64,000 nucleotides of DNA, from NCBI RefSeq assembly GCF_047160095.1, contig NZ_AP038785.1, forward strand, positions 1,364,001-1,428,000. The letters run 5' to 3'. Shown one piece after another: positions 20,406 through 29,831 of the stretch. The notes beneath the pieces were generated by a model. The model had not been told where the DNA came from and ran no database searches. It worked only from the letters and a program-made list of their open reading frames with translations. The position numbers and the translations under genes were made by a program. Positions within the stretch are counted from its first letter, which is position 1, and the number at the start of each line of letters is the position of its first letter. Origin of the DNA: Rodentibacter abscessus. GTDB taxonomy: Bacteria > Pseudomonadota > Gammaproteobacteria > Enterobacterales > Pasteurellaceae.

Positions 20406-22517
20406 TTAGGCATTAATATTGCGTTTTACGCTCACCACACCGGAAATACCTTTAATTCGATGCCGAACGTTAGCGAGATGTTTGCTATCTTTTACATTCA
20501 CTTGTAAAACCACCAATAATAAATTATTTTTCGCATCTTCCGTCCAAATATTTTGGATACTGCTTTCACCGGCAGTAATTGCAGTCATTAAACTTGGCAA
20601 AGCATTTCGTTCATTCAACATTTCAATTTGCAATTCAGCCTCAAAATTGACCGCACTTTGCACGCTTTCCCATTTAGCTTGCGTTAATTGATGCGTGTTT
20701 TTTAGATTTTCACATTGTTGATGATGAATAACCAATCCTTTATTTGGCGTACTACATCCGACAATCGGATCCCCCGGAATAGGATGACAACATTCGGCAA
20801 ATTGTGTGTTCGTCGCCAACATCGGTGCGATTGTTAAGGTATTTGTTTGATTATCAGCGTTACCGTCCACATCAATTTCAATCGCCTCCCCAATTAATTG
20901 GTGTGCAACTACAGAGGCAAGTTGATTACCCAAACCGATTTCACGCAATAATTCATCAAGGGAAGAGAGTTTTAAATTATCTAAAACAGCTTGAATTTGT
21001 GATGAAGAAAGATGTTCCAAGCAATGTGGTTTTAACGCAAAATTTAATTCAACTTTACCCGTTTCCACCGCATCATCTTCACAACGTTGTTTGAGATAAT
21101 GACGAATACGGGTTTTTGCACGTGCCGTTACAACAAAGTTCAGCCACGAGGCTTCAGGGTGTGTATTAGGATCTGTGATAACTCTTACCGTTTGCCCTGA
21201 TTCTAATGCTTTAGATAAAGGATAAGGTTTATGTTCGACAAGGGCTCCTACACAATTATTGCCCACATCAGAATGTACTGCATAGGCAAAATCGACTGCA
21301 GTCGCCCCTTTTGGTAACTCAACAATGCGACCTTTTGGTGTAAAGACAAAAATTTCTTTCGGGAAAAATTCCGATTTTACATTCTCAATAAATTCAAAAG
21401 AATTCCCTACGCTTTGTTGAATTTCCACCAAATTTTGTAGCCAACGCTGCGCTCGAATTTGAGCCATTGTGGTATCATTTTTGCCGCTTTCTTTGTACGC
21501 CCAATAGGCGGTTACGCCCATTTCCGCGACTTGCTCCATATCTTCCGTATGGATGTGCACTTCCACCGGCACACCATGCGGACCTATCATTGATGTTTGC
21601 AGTGATTGATAGCCGTTCGCTTTCGGTACGGCGATATAATCTTTCACTCGTCCCGGGCGAGGTTTATAAAGATTGTGCATTTGACCTAGGACGCGATAGC
21701 AATCATCAACATTTTTGACAATAATACGGAAAGCGTAAATATCCATAATGGAATGAAATTCTTGATCTTTTGCACGCATTTTTTGATAAATCTTATAGAG
21801 GTGTTTCTCACGCCCCCAAACACGAGCAAAAATCCCTGCGTTTTCCAACCGCTCTTTGATTTCATTAGAGATACGCACAATAAGATCTTGACGATTATTG
21901 CGCGCCACTTCCACTAATTTCGCCAAAACTTTATAACGATACGGATGCATCGCCTCAAAGGATAAATCTTCCAATTCATTCTTAATGTGCTCAATGCCCA
22001 AACGATGGGCAAGCGGACAATAAATCTCTAATGTCTCTTTTGCAATACGGCGACGTTTGTCAGGACGTAACGAACCAAGCGTGCGCATGTTGTGGGTGCG
22101 GTCGGCAAGCTTAATTAATACCACGCGAATATCACGGGTCATCGCCAAAATCATCTTACGGAAATTTTCCACTTGTGCTTCTTGGCGGGTGCGGAACTTT
22201 AATTTATCAAGCTTTGATACGCCATCTACGATTTCGGCAACGCTTACACCAAATTCATTTTTAAGCTGTTCCTCCGTATATGGCGTATCTTCAATGACAT
22301 CATGCAATAACGCCGCCATCACTGCTTCATGATCAAGATGCATTTTGGCAATGATCGCTGCAACTGCCACCGGATGGGTGATGTAAGGCTCGCCACTTGA
22401 GCGAAACTGCCCTGCGTGAGCATCTCTTGCTATCACAAAGGCTCTCTTGACTAATTCAATTTTATCCGCGGGTAAATACCCTTGAATAATTCGAGCTAAA
22501 TCTGCAAACAGTTCCAA
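20406..22517 (-). CDS. spoT: Bifunctional (p)ppGpp synthetase/hydrolase SpoT
   Basis: SpoT makes and degrades the stringent alarmone (p)ppGpp in the cytosol. It is 703 aa, as in E. coli. The domains are an HD hydrolase (HPVAVAA near 48, LLHDVIEDTP near 70-79, LADRTHNMRTL), the synthetase (GREKHLYKIYQKM, HSIMDIYAFRIIV, DYIAVPKANGYQSL), TGS (VFTPKGRIVELPKGATAVDFAYAVH), a zinc-finger region with CCHPIPGDPIVG, and a C-terminal ACT domain. Two usually conserved synthetase histidines are changed: residue 307 is Gln (YQSLQT) and residue 338 is Tyr (AYWAYK). The hydrolase residues look intact. It sits in a gmk-rpoZ-spoT-recG unit. Confidence 0.96.
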   Translation of the reverse strand: MELFADLARIIQGYLPADKIELVKRAFVIARDAHAGQFRSSGEPYITHPVAVAAIIAKMHLDHEAVMAALLHDVIEDTPYTEEQLKNEFGVSVAEIVDGVSKLDKLKFRTRQEAQVENFRKMILAMTRDIRVVLIKLADRTHNMRTLGSLRPDKRRRIAKETLEIYCPLAHRLGIEHIKNELEDLSFEAMHPYRYKVLAKLVEVARNNRQDLIVRISNEIKERLENAGIFARVWGREKHLYKIYQKMRAKDQEFHSIMDIYAFRIIVKNVDDCYRVLGQMHNLYKPRPGRVKDYIAVPKANGYQSLQTSMIGPHGVPVEVHIHTEDMEQVAEMGVTAYWAYKESGKNDTTMAQIRAQRWLQNLVEIQQSVGNSFEFIENVKSEFFPKEIFVFTPKGRIVELPKGATAVDFAYAVHSDVGNNCVGALVEHKPYPLSKALESGQTVRVITDPNTHPEASWLNFVVTARAKTRIRHYLKQRCEDDAVETGKVELNFALKPHCLEHLSSSQIQAVLDNLKLSSLDELLREIGLGNQLASVVAHQLIGEAIEIDVDGNADNQTNTLTIAPMLATNTQFAECCHPIPGDPIVGCSTPNKGLVIHHQQCENLKNTHQLTQAKWESVQSAVNFEAELQIEMLNERNALPSLMTAITAGESSIQNIWTEDAKNNLLLVVLQVNVKDSKHLANVRHRIKGISGVVSVKRNINA

Positions 22518-22596
22518 AGGACACCTGACTTTTTCGGGTTAAATGAATAGGTTGAAATGAAATTGCGGCTGAAATCAACCGCACTTTTAACAATGA

Positions 22597-22863
22597 TTAT
22601 TCGGTGATTAATGCCACCGCAGCTGCTTCCGTATGTTGAATTACCGCCATGTCTTGCTGCTCTTGCGCATCCATAATATCATTAGAAATTAAGCCTTTTT
22701 CAATTTCACGCAACGCAATAACGGTCGGTTTATCATTATCTTCCGGCACTAAAGGTTCACGTTGGTGTAACTGTAATTGTCTTGCACGGCGTGCGGCGGT
22801 TAAAATTAAATCAAAACGGTTACCAATTTTTTCTACTGCATCTTGCACTGTAACGCGAGCCAT
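22597..22863 (-). CDS. rpoZ: RNA polymerase omega subunit
   Basis: Omega stabilises the beta' subunit and is needed for the ppGpp response at site 1. It is 88 aa and begins MARVTVQDAVEKIGNRFDLI with the LTAARRARQLQL helix. It lies between gmk (62 bp) and spoT (79 bp) on the same strand, linking the target and the maker of ppGpp. Confidence 0.97.
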   Translation of the reverse strand: MARVTVQDAVEKIGNRFDLILTAARRARQLQLHQREPLVPEDNDKPTVIALREIEKGLISNDIMDAQEQQDMAVIQHTEAAAVALITE

Positions 22864-22925
22864 ATTTTACTCCAATTCACATAAAAATAAGGGATATAAG
22901 GGGAGCTATCATACTAAATCTTAGG

Positions 22926-23555
22926 TTAGTTATCCAGTAGCTGATGAATTAAGCCTGCATTTTCCTTTTGTTGATAACTTTTCGTCAAACGTTCTGCCTG
23001 CAAAATACTCTGCAAATCCGATAATGCTTGCTCAAAATTATCATTCACCACAACATAATCATATTCGTCATAATGCGAAATTTCATCCTTGGCTTTCGCC
23101 ATACGTTCGGCAATGACGGATTCATCATCCTGACCACGACCAATCAAACGACGCTCCAATTCCGGCAACGAGGGTGGAAGAATAAAAATGCTTTTCACGT
23201 TTGGTACTTTTTTGCGAATTTGCTGCGCACCTTGCCAGTCAATATCTAAAAAAACATCAATACCTTTGGCAAGATTTTCCTCTATTGCCGGTAACGATGT
23301 ACCGTAGTAATTTCCACCGAATACTTTAGCGTATTCCAAAAATAAATCCTGTTCAATTAATGCTTCAAATTCCTCTTTCGACACAAAATGGTAATGCACA
23401 CCATGGGTTTCTCCCGGGCGCGGAGCACGTGTCGTATGTGAAACCGAAACCATTTTCGGTGTCGAAAAATCGCGTTCTAACAACGCAGAAATTAACGAAG
23501 ATTTCCCCGCACCGCTTGGTGCTGAAAGAATATATAGATTACCTTTAGATACCAT
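22926..23555 (-). CDS. gmk: Guanylate kinase
   Basis: Gmk converts GMP to GDP using ATP. It is 209 aa. The P-loop SAPSGAGKSSL is at 11-21, and the GMP-binding VSHTTRAPRPGE and VHYHFVSKEEF motifs and the lid region ERRLIGRGQDDE are present. It is the first gene of the gmk-rpoZ-spoT-recG group and is divergent from gapA. Confidence 0.97.
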   Translation of the reverse strand: MVSKGNLYILSAPSGAGKSSLISALLERDFSTPKMVSVSHTTRAPRPGETHGVHYHFVSKEEFEALIEQDLFLEYAKVFGGNYYGTSLPAIEENLAKGIDVFLDIDWQGAQQIRKKVPNVKSIFILPPSLPELERRLIGRGQDDESVIAERMAKAKDEISHYDEYDYVVVNDNFEQALSDLQSILQAERLTKSYQQKENAGLIHQLLDN

Positions 23556-23661
23556 TGTCTGAACCTTTTCTAGAAATTTCAGTCCATTATGCCGATTCTT
23601 TTAGAAAAAATCATTAAAGTGCGGTCGTTTTTTCCGGTATTTTTTAACGAGAAAAACCGAT

Positions 23662-23677
23662 TTTGATGTAGATCACA
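23662..23677. promoter_or_regulatory. Candidate CRP site upstream of gapA
   Basis: TTTGA-N6-TCACA matches 9 of the 10 half-site bases of TGTGA-N6-TCACA. It lies 41 bp upstream of a perfect -10 TATAAT at 23718, in the gmk/gapA divergent region. Confidence 0.5.
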
Positions 23678-23717
23678 AAAACAAATCGCATTTCTAGTTT
23701 TATCCTGATGCACATGC

Positions 23718-23723
23718 TATAAT
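23718..23723 (+). promoter_or_regulatory. -10 box of the gapA promoter
   Basis: A perfect TATAAT preceded by an extended TGC lies 80 bp upstream of the gapA ATG. The -35 region is poor, in keeping with an activated promoter. Confidence 0.6.
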
Positions 23724-23803
23724 CTGCGCCGATGTTTTTTGGGGCGGCTTGAGGTTCTAAAACATAACAATTTGTTTAACTTAACTAAAAAGGTGAAAAT
23801 CTT

Positions 23804-24823
23804 ATGGCTATTAAAATTGGTATCAATGGTTTCGGTCGTATCGGCCGTATTGTATTCCGTGCTGCACAGCAACGTGATGACATTGAAGTAGTCGGTATTA
23901 ACGACTTAATTGATGTTGAATATATGGCTTATATGTTGAAATATGATTCAACTCACGGTCGTTTCAATGGTTCCGTTGAAGTTAAAGACGGAAACTTAGT
24001 GGTAAACGGTAAAGCAATCCGTGTAACATCAGAACGTGATCCTGCAAACCTAAACTGGGGTGCAATCGGTGTGGATATCGCTGTTGAAGCAACCGGTTTA
24101 TTCTTAACTGACGAAACCGCCCGTAAACACATCACTGCCGGTGCGAAAAAAGTGGTATTAACCGGTCCTTCTAAAGATGCGACCCCAATGTTTGTTCGTG
24201 GCGTAAACTTCAATGACTACGCAGGTCAAGACATCGTTTCTAACGCGTCTTGTACAACCAACTGTTTAGCACCTTTAGCTCGTGTTATTCACGAAACTTT
24301 CGGTATCAAAGACGGTTTAATGACAACCGTTCACGCAACAACCGCTACACAAAAAACCGTTGACGGTCCTTCAGCAAAAGACTGGCGTGGCGGTCGCGGT
24401 GCGGCACAAAACATCATCCCTTCATCAACCGGCGCTGCCAAAGCGGTAGGTAAAGTGTTACCGGCATTAAACGGTAAATTAACCGGTATGGCTTTCCGTG
24501 TTCCAACACCAAACGTATCTGTTGTTGACTTAACCGTAAACCTTGAAAAAGCGGCAACTTACGAAGAAATCAAACAAGCGATTAAAGATGCTGCCGAAGG
24601 TAAAACTTTCAACGGCGAATTAAAAGGCGTGTTAGGTTATACCGAAGACGCTGTGGTATCAACAGACTTCAACGGTGCTGTTGAAACTTCTGTGTTTGAT
24701 GCTGACGCAGGTATTGCTCTAACCGATACTTTCGTGAAATTAGTATCTTGGTACGACAACGAAACCGGTTATTCAAACAAAGTATTAGACTTAGTAGCAC
24801 ACGTTCACAACTACAAAGGCTAA
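23804..24823 (+). CDS. gapA: Glyceraldehyde-3-phosphate dehydrogenase
   Basis: This is the glycolytic NAD-dependent GAPDH, 339 aa. The Rossmann motif INGFGRIGRI is at 6-15, the catalytic cysteine is in SNASCTTNCLAP, the catalytic His is in TTVHATTATQ, and WYDNETGYSNKV is near the C-terminus. It has very regular codon use typical of a highly expressed gene. It is followed by its own terminator and by fadD, the order I recall at the start of the H. influenzae Rd genome. Confidence 0.98.
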   Translation: MAIKIGINGFGRIGRIVFRAAQQRDDIEVVGINDLIDVEYMAYMLKYDSTHGRFNGSVEVKDGNLVVNGKAIRVTSERDPANLNWGAIGVDIAVEATGLFLTDETARKHITAGAKKVVLTGPSKDATPMFVRGVNFNDYAGQDIVSNASCTTNCLAPLARVIHETFGIKDGLMTTVHATTATQKTVDGPSAKDWRGGRGAAQNIIPSSTGAAKAVGKVLPALNGKLTGMAFRVPTPNVSVVDLTVNLEKAATYEEIKQAIKDAAEGKTFNGELKGVLGYTEDAVVSTDFNGAVETSVFDADAGIALTDTFVKLVSWYDNETGYSNKVLDLVAHVHNYKG

Positions 24824-24842
24824 TCAAAACAGCAAAAAAATC

Positions 24843-24866
24843 AACCGCTCTTCGGAGCGGTTTTTT
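24843..24866 (+). terminator. Terminator of gapA
   Basis: AACCGCTC, TTCG tetraloop, GAGCGGTTTTTT, 20 bp after the stop. Confidence 0.95.
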
Positions 24867-25022
24867 ACTGCTCTCTATTTTATGTTCAAATTTATAATCC
24901 AAAACAAGAGTTCACTAAAAATCATCAAAAATATTAAATATTTATCTGGCTTTTATTGTGATTTAACCTTATATTAGCGCACAACTGTTAGCTCAAATAA
25001 CATTGAATTAAATAAGGTTACT

Positions 25023-26825
25023 ATGAATCTCGATCTTCATTTTATTCGTCGTATTCAGCAACAAGCAAAAACTCGTGGAAATACGACCGCACTTCGCCAT
25101 AAAGAAAACGGCATTTGGAAAGATATAAGCTGGACGGCTTTCCAACATCAATTAAATCAACTCTCGCGTGCATTGCTCGCCTGTGATATTCAAATACAAG
25201 ATAAAATTGCGATTTTCGCCCACAATATGCCACATTGGACAATCGCCGATATTGGCGCACTACAAATTCGTGCCGTTACCGTGCCGATTTATGCAACAAA
25301 CACTGCACAGCAAGCAGAGTTCGTACTAAATCACGCAGATGTCAAAATTCTCTTTGTCGGAGATCAGGAACAATATGATCACGCATTAGAAATTGCACAT
25401 CTTTGCCCGCAATTACAAAAAATTGTGGCGATGAAACCAACGATCCGACTTCAACAAGACCGACTTTCTTGCTCATGGGAACAATTCATTGAACTCGGCT
25501 CAATGGCACAACAAGGCGAGCTAACTCAACGTTTGCAAAGTAAACAAATGGACGATTTATTCACCATAATTTACACCTCCGGGACAACCGGCGAACCAAA
25601 AGGCGTAATGCTTGATTATTCAAATCTCGCCCATCAACTGGAAGCCCATGATCTTGCACTTAATGTTACAGATCAAGATATATCGTTATCTTTCCTCCCC
25701 TTCTCTCACATTTTTGAACGTGCTTGGGCGGCTTATGTGCTTCATCGCGGCGCAGTGCTTTGTTACTTGGAAGATACCAATCAAGTGCGGTCGGTTTTAA
25801 GCGAGATTCGTCCTACCTTTATGTGTGCAGTGCCACGTTTTTATGAAAAAATTTATGCCGCTGTGCTGGATAAAGTACAAAAAGCACCAAAACTACGCCA
25901 AATACTTTTCCATTGGGCGATTGCAGTGGGGCAAAAGTATTTTGATTTAACAACTCAGAACAAACCTCTCCCTCTTCTATTAAAACAACAATATCGTCTT
26001 GCAGACAAACTTGTGCTTTCTAAACTTCGTCAATTGCTCGGCGGCAGAATCAAAATGATGCCTTGTGGCGGCGCAAAATTGGAACCGGCAATCGGGCTAT
26101 TTTTCCATTGCATTGGTATAAATATTAAACTCGGTTATGGTATGACGGAAACCACTGCCACGGTTTCGTGCTGGCACGATTATCAGTTTAATCCTCATTC
26201 TATCGGGACGCTAATGCCGAAAGCCGAGGTGAAAATCGGTGAAAATAATGAAATTTTAGTGCGTGGCGGTATGGTAATGAAAGGCTATTACAAAAATCCT
26301 GAAGAAACCGAAAAAGCCTTCACTAAAGACGGATTCTTAAAAACAGGTGATGCCGGTGAATTCGATGCGGAAGGCAATTTATTTATTACCGATCGCATTA
26401 AAGAATTAATGAAAACCTCCAATGGTAAATATATTGCGCCACAATATATTGAAAGTAAAATAGGTAAAGACAAATTCATTGAACAAATCGCCATTATTGC
26501 CGATGCGAAAAAATATGTTTCGGCTTTGATCGTGCCGTGCTTTGACAGCCTTGAAGAGTACGCCAAACAACTCAACATCAAATATCATGATCGTATGGAA
26601 TTAATCAAAAATTCTGAAATTTTGAAGATGTTTGAACAACGCATTAATGCGGTACAAAAGGAATTGGCTCATTTTGAACAAGTGAAAAAATTCACTCTGC
26701 TCTCGCAAGCCTTTAGTATCAAACTTGGAGAAATAACTCCAACCTTAAAACTAAAACGCAAGGTTATTATGGAACGTTATCGCAAACAAATTGAAGCGAT
26801 GTATCAACAAAACAGTGAAAGCTAA
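25023..26825 (+). CDS. fadD: Long-chain fatty acid-CoA ligase (AMP-forming)
   Basis: It activates fatty acids to acyl-CoA through an acyl-adenylate, at the inner face of the membrane. The protein is 600 aa, an ANL-superfamily enzyme. It has the P-loop-like YTSGTTGEPKGVML (about 185-198), LPFSHIFER, the A5 motif GYGMTETTA (about 372), TGDAGEFDAEGNLFITDR and the catalytic lysine region of the mobile C-terminal domain (LKTSNGKYIAP). It is closer to the eukaryote-like long-chain synthetases than to E. coli FadD, so the symbol is approximate. An uptake core lies inside the gene near 25785. Confidence 0.9.
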   Translation: MNLDLHFIRRIQQQAKTRGNTTALRHKENGIWKDISWTAFQHQLNQLSRALLACDIQIQDKIAIFAHNMPHWTIADIGALQIRAVTVPIYATNTAQQAEFVLNHADVKILFVGDQEQYDHALEIAHLCPQLQKIVAMKPTIRLQQDRLSCSWEQFIELGSMAQQGELTQRLQSKQMDDLFTIIYTSGTTGEPKGVMLDYSNLAHQLEAHDLALNVTDQDISLSFLPFSHIFERAWAAYVLHRGAVLCYLEDTNQVRSVLSEIRPTFMCAVPRFYEKIYAAVLDKVQKAPKLRQILFHWAIAVGQKYFDLTTQNKPLPLLLKQQYRLADKLVLSKLRQLLGGRIKMMPCGGAKLEPAIGLFFHCIGINIKLGYGMTETTATVSCWHDYQFNPHSIGTLMPKAEVKIGENNEILVRGGMVMKGYYKNPEETEKAFTKDGFLKTGDAGEFDAEGNLFITDRIKELMKTSNGKYIAPQYIESKIGKDKFIEQIAIIADAKKYVSALIVPCFDSLEEYAKQLNIKYHDRMELIKNSEILKMFEQRINAVQKELAHFEQVKKFTLLSQAFSIKLGEITPTLKLKRKVIMERYRKQIEAMYQQNSES

Positions 26826-26853
26826 TCAAAAATAAAAACGGAAAAAATCCATT

Positions 26854-27034
26854 ATTATGTAGCAATTGCACAAATTTATTTGTAGGGTGTGTTAGGTAAA
26901 GCCGTAACGTACCGTAATAAAATTTATTGATGAACTAACAGAAAGGTGCGTTACGGCTTTGCCTAACTAACGTACCCTACCCAAATTAAATATTTGATAT
27001 AAAATCCTCTTTGTGCGACTAATACATAATACCG
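26854..27034. repeat. Intergenic inverted-repeat element, copy B
   Basis: Left end ATTATGTAGCAATTGCAC, right end GTGCGACTAATACATAAT. The internal dyad arms are GTAGGGTGTGTTAGG and CTAACGTACCCTAC around GGTGCGTTACGGC. At about 180 bp it is the longest copy. It lies between the convergent genes fadD and glgP. Confidence 0.8.
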
Positions 27035-27070
27035 AGAAAATCGACCGCACTTTTACCTTGCCAAACTATA

Positions 27071-27096
27071 AAAAAATCCCCTTTCGGGGATTTTTT
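27071..27096. terminator. Bidirectional terminator between fadD and glgP
   Basis: AAAAAATCCCC, TTTC, GGGGATTTTTT is a symmetrical hairpin with A and T flanks, ending 4 bp from the glgP stop. Confidence 0.92.
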
Positions 27097-27099
27097 ATG

Positions 27100-29562
27100 C
27101 TAATCAATGTTGATAGGTTCTACTTTCCAAATATTTTTCGCATATTCCAAAATCGTTCTATCCGATGAGAAAAATCCCATATTGATGATGTTTTGAATCA
27201 TACTTTCAATCCACTGATCACGCTGTTTGTATTTCTCGTCCACCGTTTTTTGTGCTTCCACATAACTGCGAAAATCGGCAAACGCTTGATAGTAATCGTG
27301 ATATTGCAATCCTTGCAACAAAGATAAATAGCGCTGCGGTTCTTCCGGAGAGAAAGCCCCTGATGTAATTTGATCAACCACAGTGCGTAGTTCGGCATCA
27401 TTTTGATAATAATCAAATGAGTGATATCCCTCACGACGGAGCTGTTCCACTTGCTCTACCGTATTACCAAAAATGAAAATATGATCTTCACCCACATTTT
27501 CTCGAATTTCTACATTTGCGCCGTCCAGCGTTCCCAATGTTAATGCGCCATTAAGGGCGAATTTCATATTACTGGTGCCGGAGGCTTCTGTGCCGGCAAG
27601 GGATATTTGTTCGGAAATATCTGCAGCCGGAATAATCAGCTGAGCCAAACTCACACTGTAATTCGGGATAAACACTACTTTTAAACGTCCTTTCAAACGT
27701 TCATCATTATTAATAATACTCGCTACATCGTTAATAAGGTGAATGGTTTGTTTCGCAGCATAATAAGCGGAAGCTGCTTTCCCCGCCAAGATAAAGACGC
27801 GTGGCTGCCAGTCTTTTTCAGGCTCTGCAAGCATTGCATTATAGCGTGCGATAATGTGTAACACATTCAATATTTGGCGTTTGTATTCGTGAATACGTTT
27901 TACCTGCACATCAAACAAAGCGTTCGGATCAAGCTCAACACCGAGTTCACGTTTCACATAATCGGCAAGTTTCACTTTATTTGCATATTTTATATCTGCA
28001 ATCGCCTCTTTGAATGCTTTATCATTCGCCACGCTTTCTAATTTTTTGATTTGGCTTAAATCATAACGCCATTCACTACCGATATAAGTATCAAAAAGCG
28101 TAGCCAATTGAGGATTCGCCACCGCTAACCAACGACGTGGTGTAATGCCATTGGTAACATTGGTGAAGCGTTCCGGATAAATACGTGCAAAATCTGCAAA
28201 AGTGGAAGTTATCATTAAATCGGAATGGATTGCCGCCACACCGTTGACTTTATGAGAACCAACCACAGATAGCCACCCCATACGCACTTTTCGTTGATAA
28301 CCTTCTTCAATCAAAGAGACTCGGCGAATAAAATCATTATCTGTCGTGATGTAAGTACGCACATATTCCAAGAAATGATCGTTAATGTCGAAAATCATCT
28401 GTAAGTGGCGCGGCAGAACTTTCGCCATCATTTCCACAGGCCAAGTTTCTAAAGCTTCCGACATCAACGTATGGCAAGTATAAGAGAAAATACGGCAGGT
28501 CATCTCCCATGCTTTTTTCCATTCAAATCCTTCCTCATCAACCAAAATTCGCATTAATTCGGGAATAGCCAACGCCGGATGGGTGTCATTTAAGTGGATA
28601 GCGACTTTATCAGCAAGATTCTCAAGGCTATTATGAGTACGTTTATGGCGAGAAATAATATCTTGCAGTGAAGCTGAAACTAAAAAATACTCTTGACGTA
28701 AACGCAATTCTCGTCCGTTCCAAGTAGAGTCATCAGGATAAAGAACGCGGGATAAATTTTTAACGGAAGAACGATTTTGCAGAGCGGCTAAATGTTCACC
28801 ACGGTTGAAATCCGCCAAATTGAAAGTTTCCTCGGCATTTGCCGCCCATAAACGTAGCGTTGCCGCAGAGTTATTTTTATAACCCGGAATCATCTGATCA
28901 TAAGCAAGTGCGGTCACTTTTTCTTCCGGATTCCAAACAAATTTTTTATCTTCAAAATGTATCGTTCCGCCAAAGGAAATTTTAAAACGTTTAGAAGGAC
29001 GAATAAATTCCCAAGGCGCACCTTTATCAAGCCAGTCATCAGGGTGCTCCACTTGCTGACCGTTTTCAATTTTTTGACGGAACATTCCGTATTCATAACG
29101 AATACCATATCCTACGCCCGGTAAACGCAATGTGGCAATTGAATCCATAAAACAGGCAGCTAAGCGACCTAAGCCACCGTTACCCAACCCCGGATCTACT
29201 TCTTTGGCAAGAATCTCTTCTAAATCGACATTAAGTTCGTTTAAAGCCTCTTTCGTTAAACTGTACACATCTTCAGCGATCAGTGCGTTAGATAATGTTC
29301 GCCCAATTAAAAATTCCATTGAAAGGTAATAAACACGGCGCACGTCATCAGCCCGCGCTTGACGGGCGGTTGTGATCCAGCCTTCCGTCACAAGATCCCT
29401 TACTGCATACAATGTCGCATTTAGCCAATCCCGCTGACTTGCTTCACGCGGTGAACGCCCGATAGAAAAAATAAGTTTATAGACGATTGATTTCTTTAAT
29501 GCCTGAACATCCAATTCAGGACGATTATAAAGAAAAGGAGAATCAAAATTATCCATTATCAT
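27100..29562 (-). CDS. glgP: Glycogen phosphorylase
   Basis: GlgP releases glucose-1-phosphate from glycogen chain ends. I choose ATG 29562 (MIMDNFDSPFLYNRPELDVQ), with GAGG 9 nt upstream, giving 820 aa; an upstream in-frame ATG at 29622 adds 20 unconserved residues. Landmarks are NGGLGRLAACFMDS, VHLNDTHPAL-type IHLNDTHPALAIPEL, RIHEYKRQ, and the PLP-lysine motif EASGTSNMKFALNGALTLG. It is the last gene of the glycogen cluster. Confidence 0.96.
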   Translation of the reverse strand: MIMDNFDSPFLYNRPELDVQALKKSIVYKLIFSIGRSPREASQRDWLNATLYAVRDLVTEGWITTARQARADDVRRVYYLSMEFLIGRTLSNALIAEDVYSLTKEALNELNVDLEEILAKEVDPGLGNGGLGRLAACFMDSIATLRLPGVGYGIRYEYGMFRQKIENGQQVEHPDDWLDKGAPWEFIRPSKRFKISFGGTIHFEDKKFVWNPEEKVTALAYDQMIPGYKNNSAATLRLWAANAEETFNLADFNRGEHLAALQNRSSVKNLSRVLYPDDSTWNGRELRLRQEYFLVSASLQDIISRHKRTHNSLENLADKVAIHLNDTHPALAIPELMRILVDEEGFEWKKAWEMTCRIFSYTCHTLMSEALETWPVEMMAKVLPRHLQMIFDINDHFLEYVRTYITTDNDFIRRVSLIEEGYQRKVRMGWLSVVGSHKVNGVAAIHSDLMITSTFADFARIYPERFTNVTNGITPRRWLAVANPQLATLFDTYIGSEWRYDLSQIKKLESVANDKAFKEAIADIKYANKVKLADYVKRELGVELDPNALFDVQVKRIHEYKRQILNVLHIIARYNAMLAEPEKDWQPRVFILAGKAASAYYAAKQTIHLINDVASIINNDERLKGRLKVVFIPNYSVSLAQLIIPAADISEQISLAGTEASGTSNMKFALNGALTLGTLDGANVEIRENVGEDHIFIFGNTVEQVEQLRREGYHSFDYYQNDAELRTVVDQITSGAFSPEEPQRYLSLLQGLQYHDYYQAFADFRSYVEAQKTVDEKYKQRDQWIESMIQNIINMGFFSSDRTILEYAKNIWKVEPINID

Positions 29563-29790
29563 GGTGATAAACCTCGGTTCAAAAAGGAAAAATAACGATA
29601 AATAAGAGGGATAATCAGACAAGCTTAAATCTCATTTGATAATGAAATTCAAGCATTGTATAAAACACCAATTATCAGAGTGCAAGCTATGTTTATTTTT
29701 CTAAACATTCTTCTTGATTGACGATGAAGACTACCCTTACAAAAAAACGCGTGAATTTTAATCTTTATTAAACAAAAAACAATCAAAATT

Positions 29791-29823
29791 ACACCGCTTT
29801 AAAAAATATTTTCAAAGCGGTGT
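29791..29823 (-). terminator. Hairpin between glgA and glgP
   Basis: ACACCGCTTT and AAAGCGGTGT form a 10-bp stem with an A/T loop, followed on the minus strand by AATTTTGATTG. It could attenuate read-through from glgA into glgP or stabilise the upstream message. Confidence 0.6.
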
Positions 29824-29831
29824 TGTAAGTA

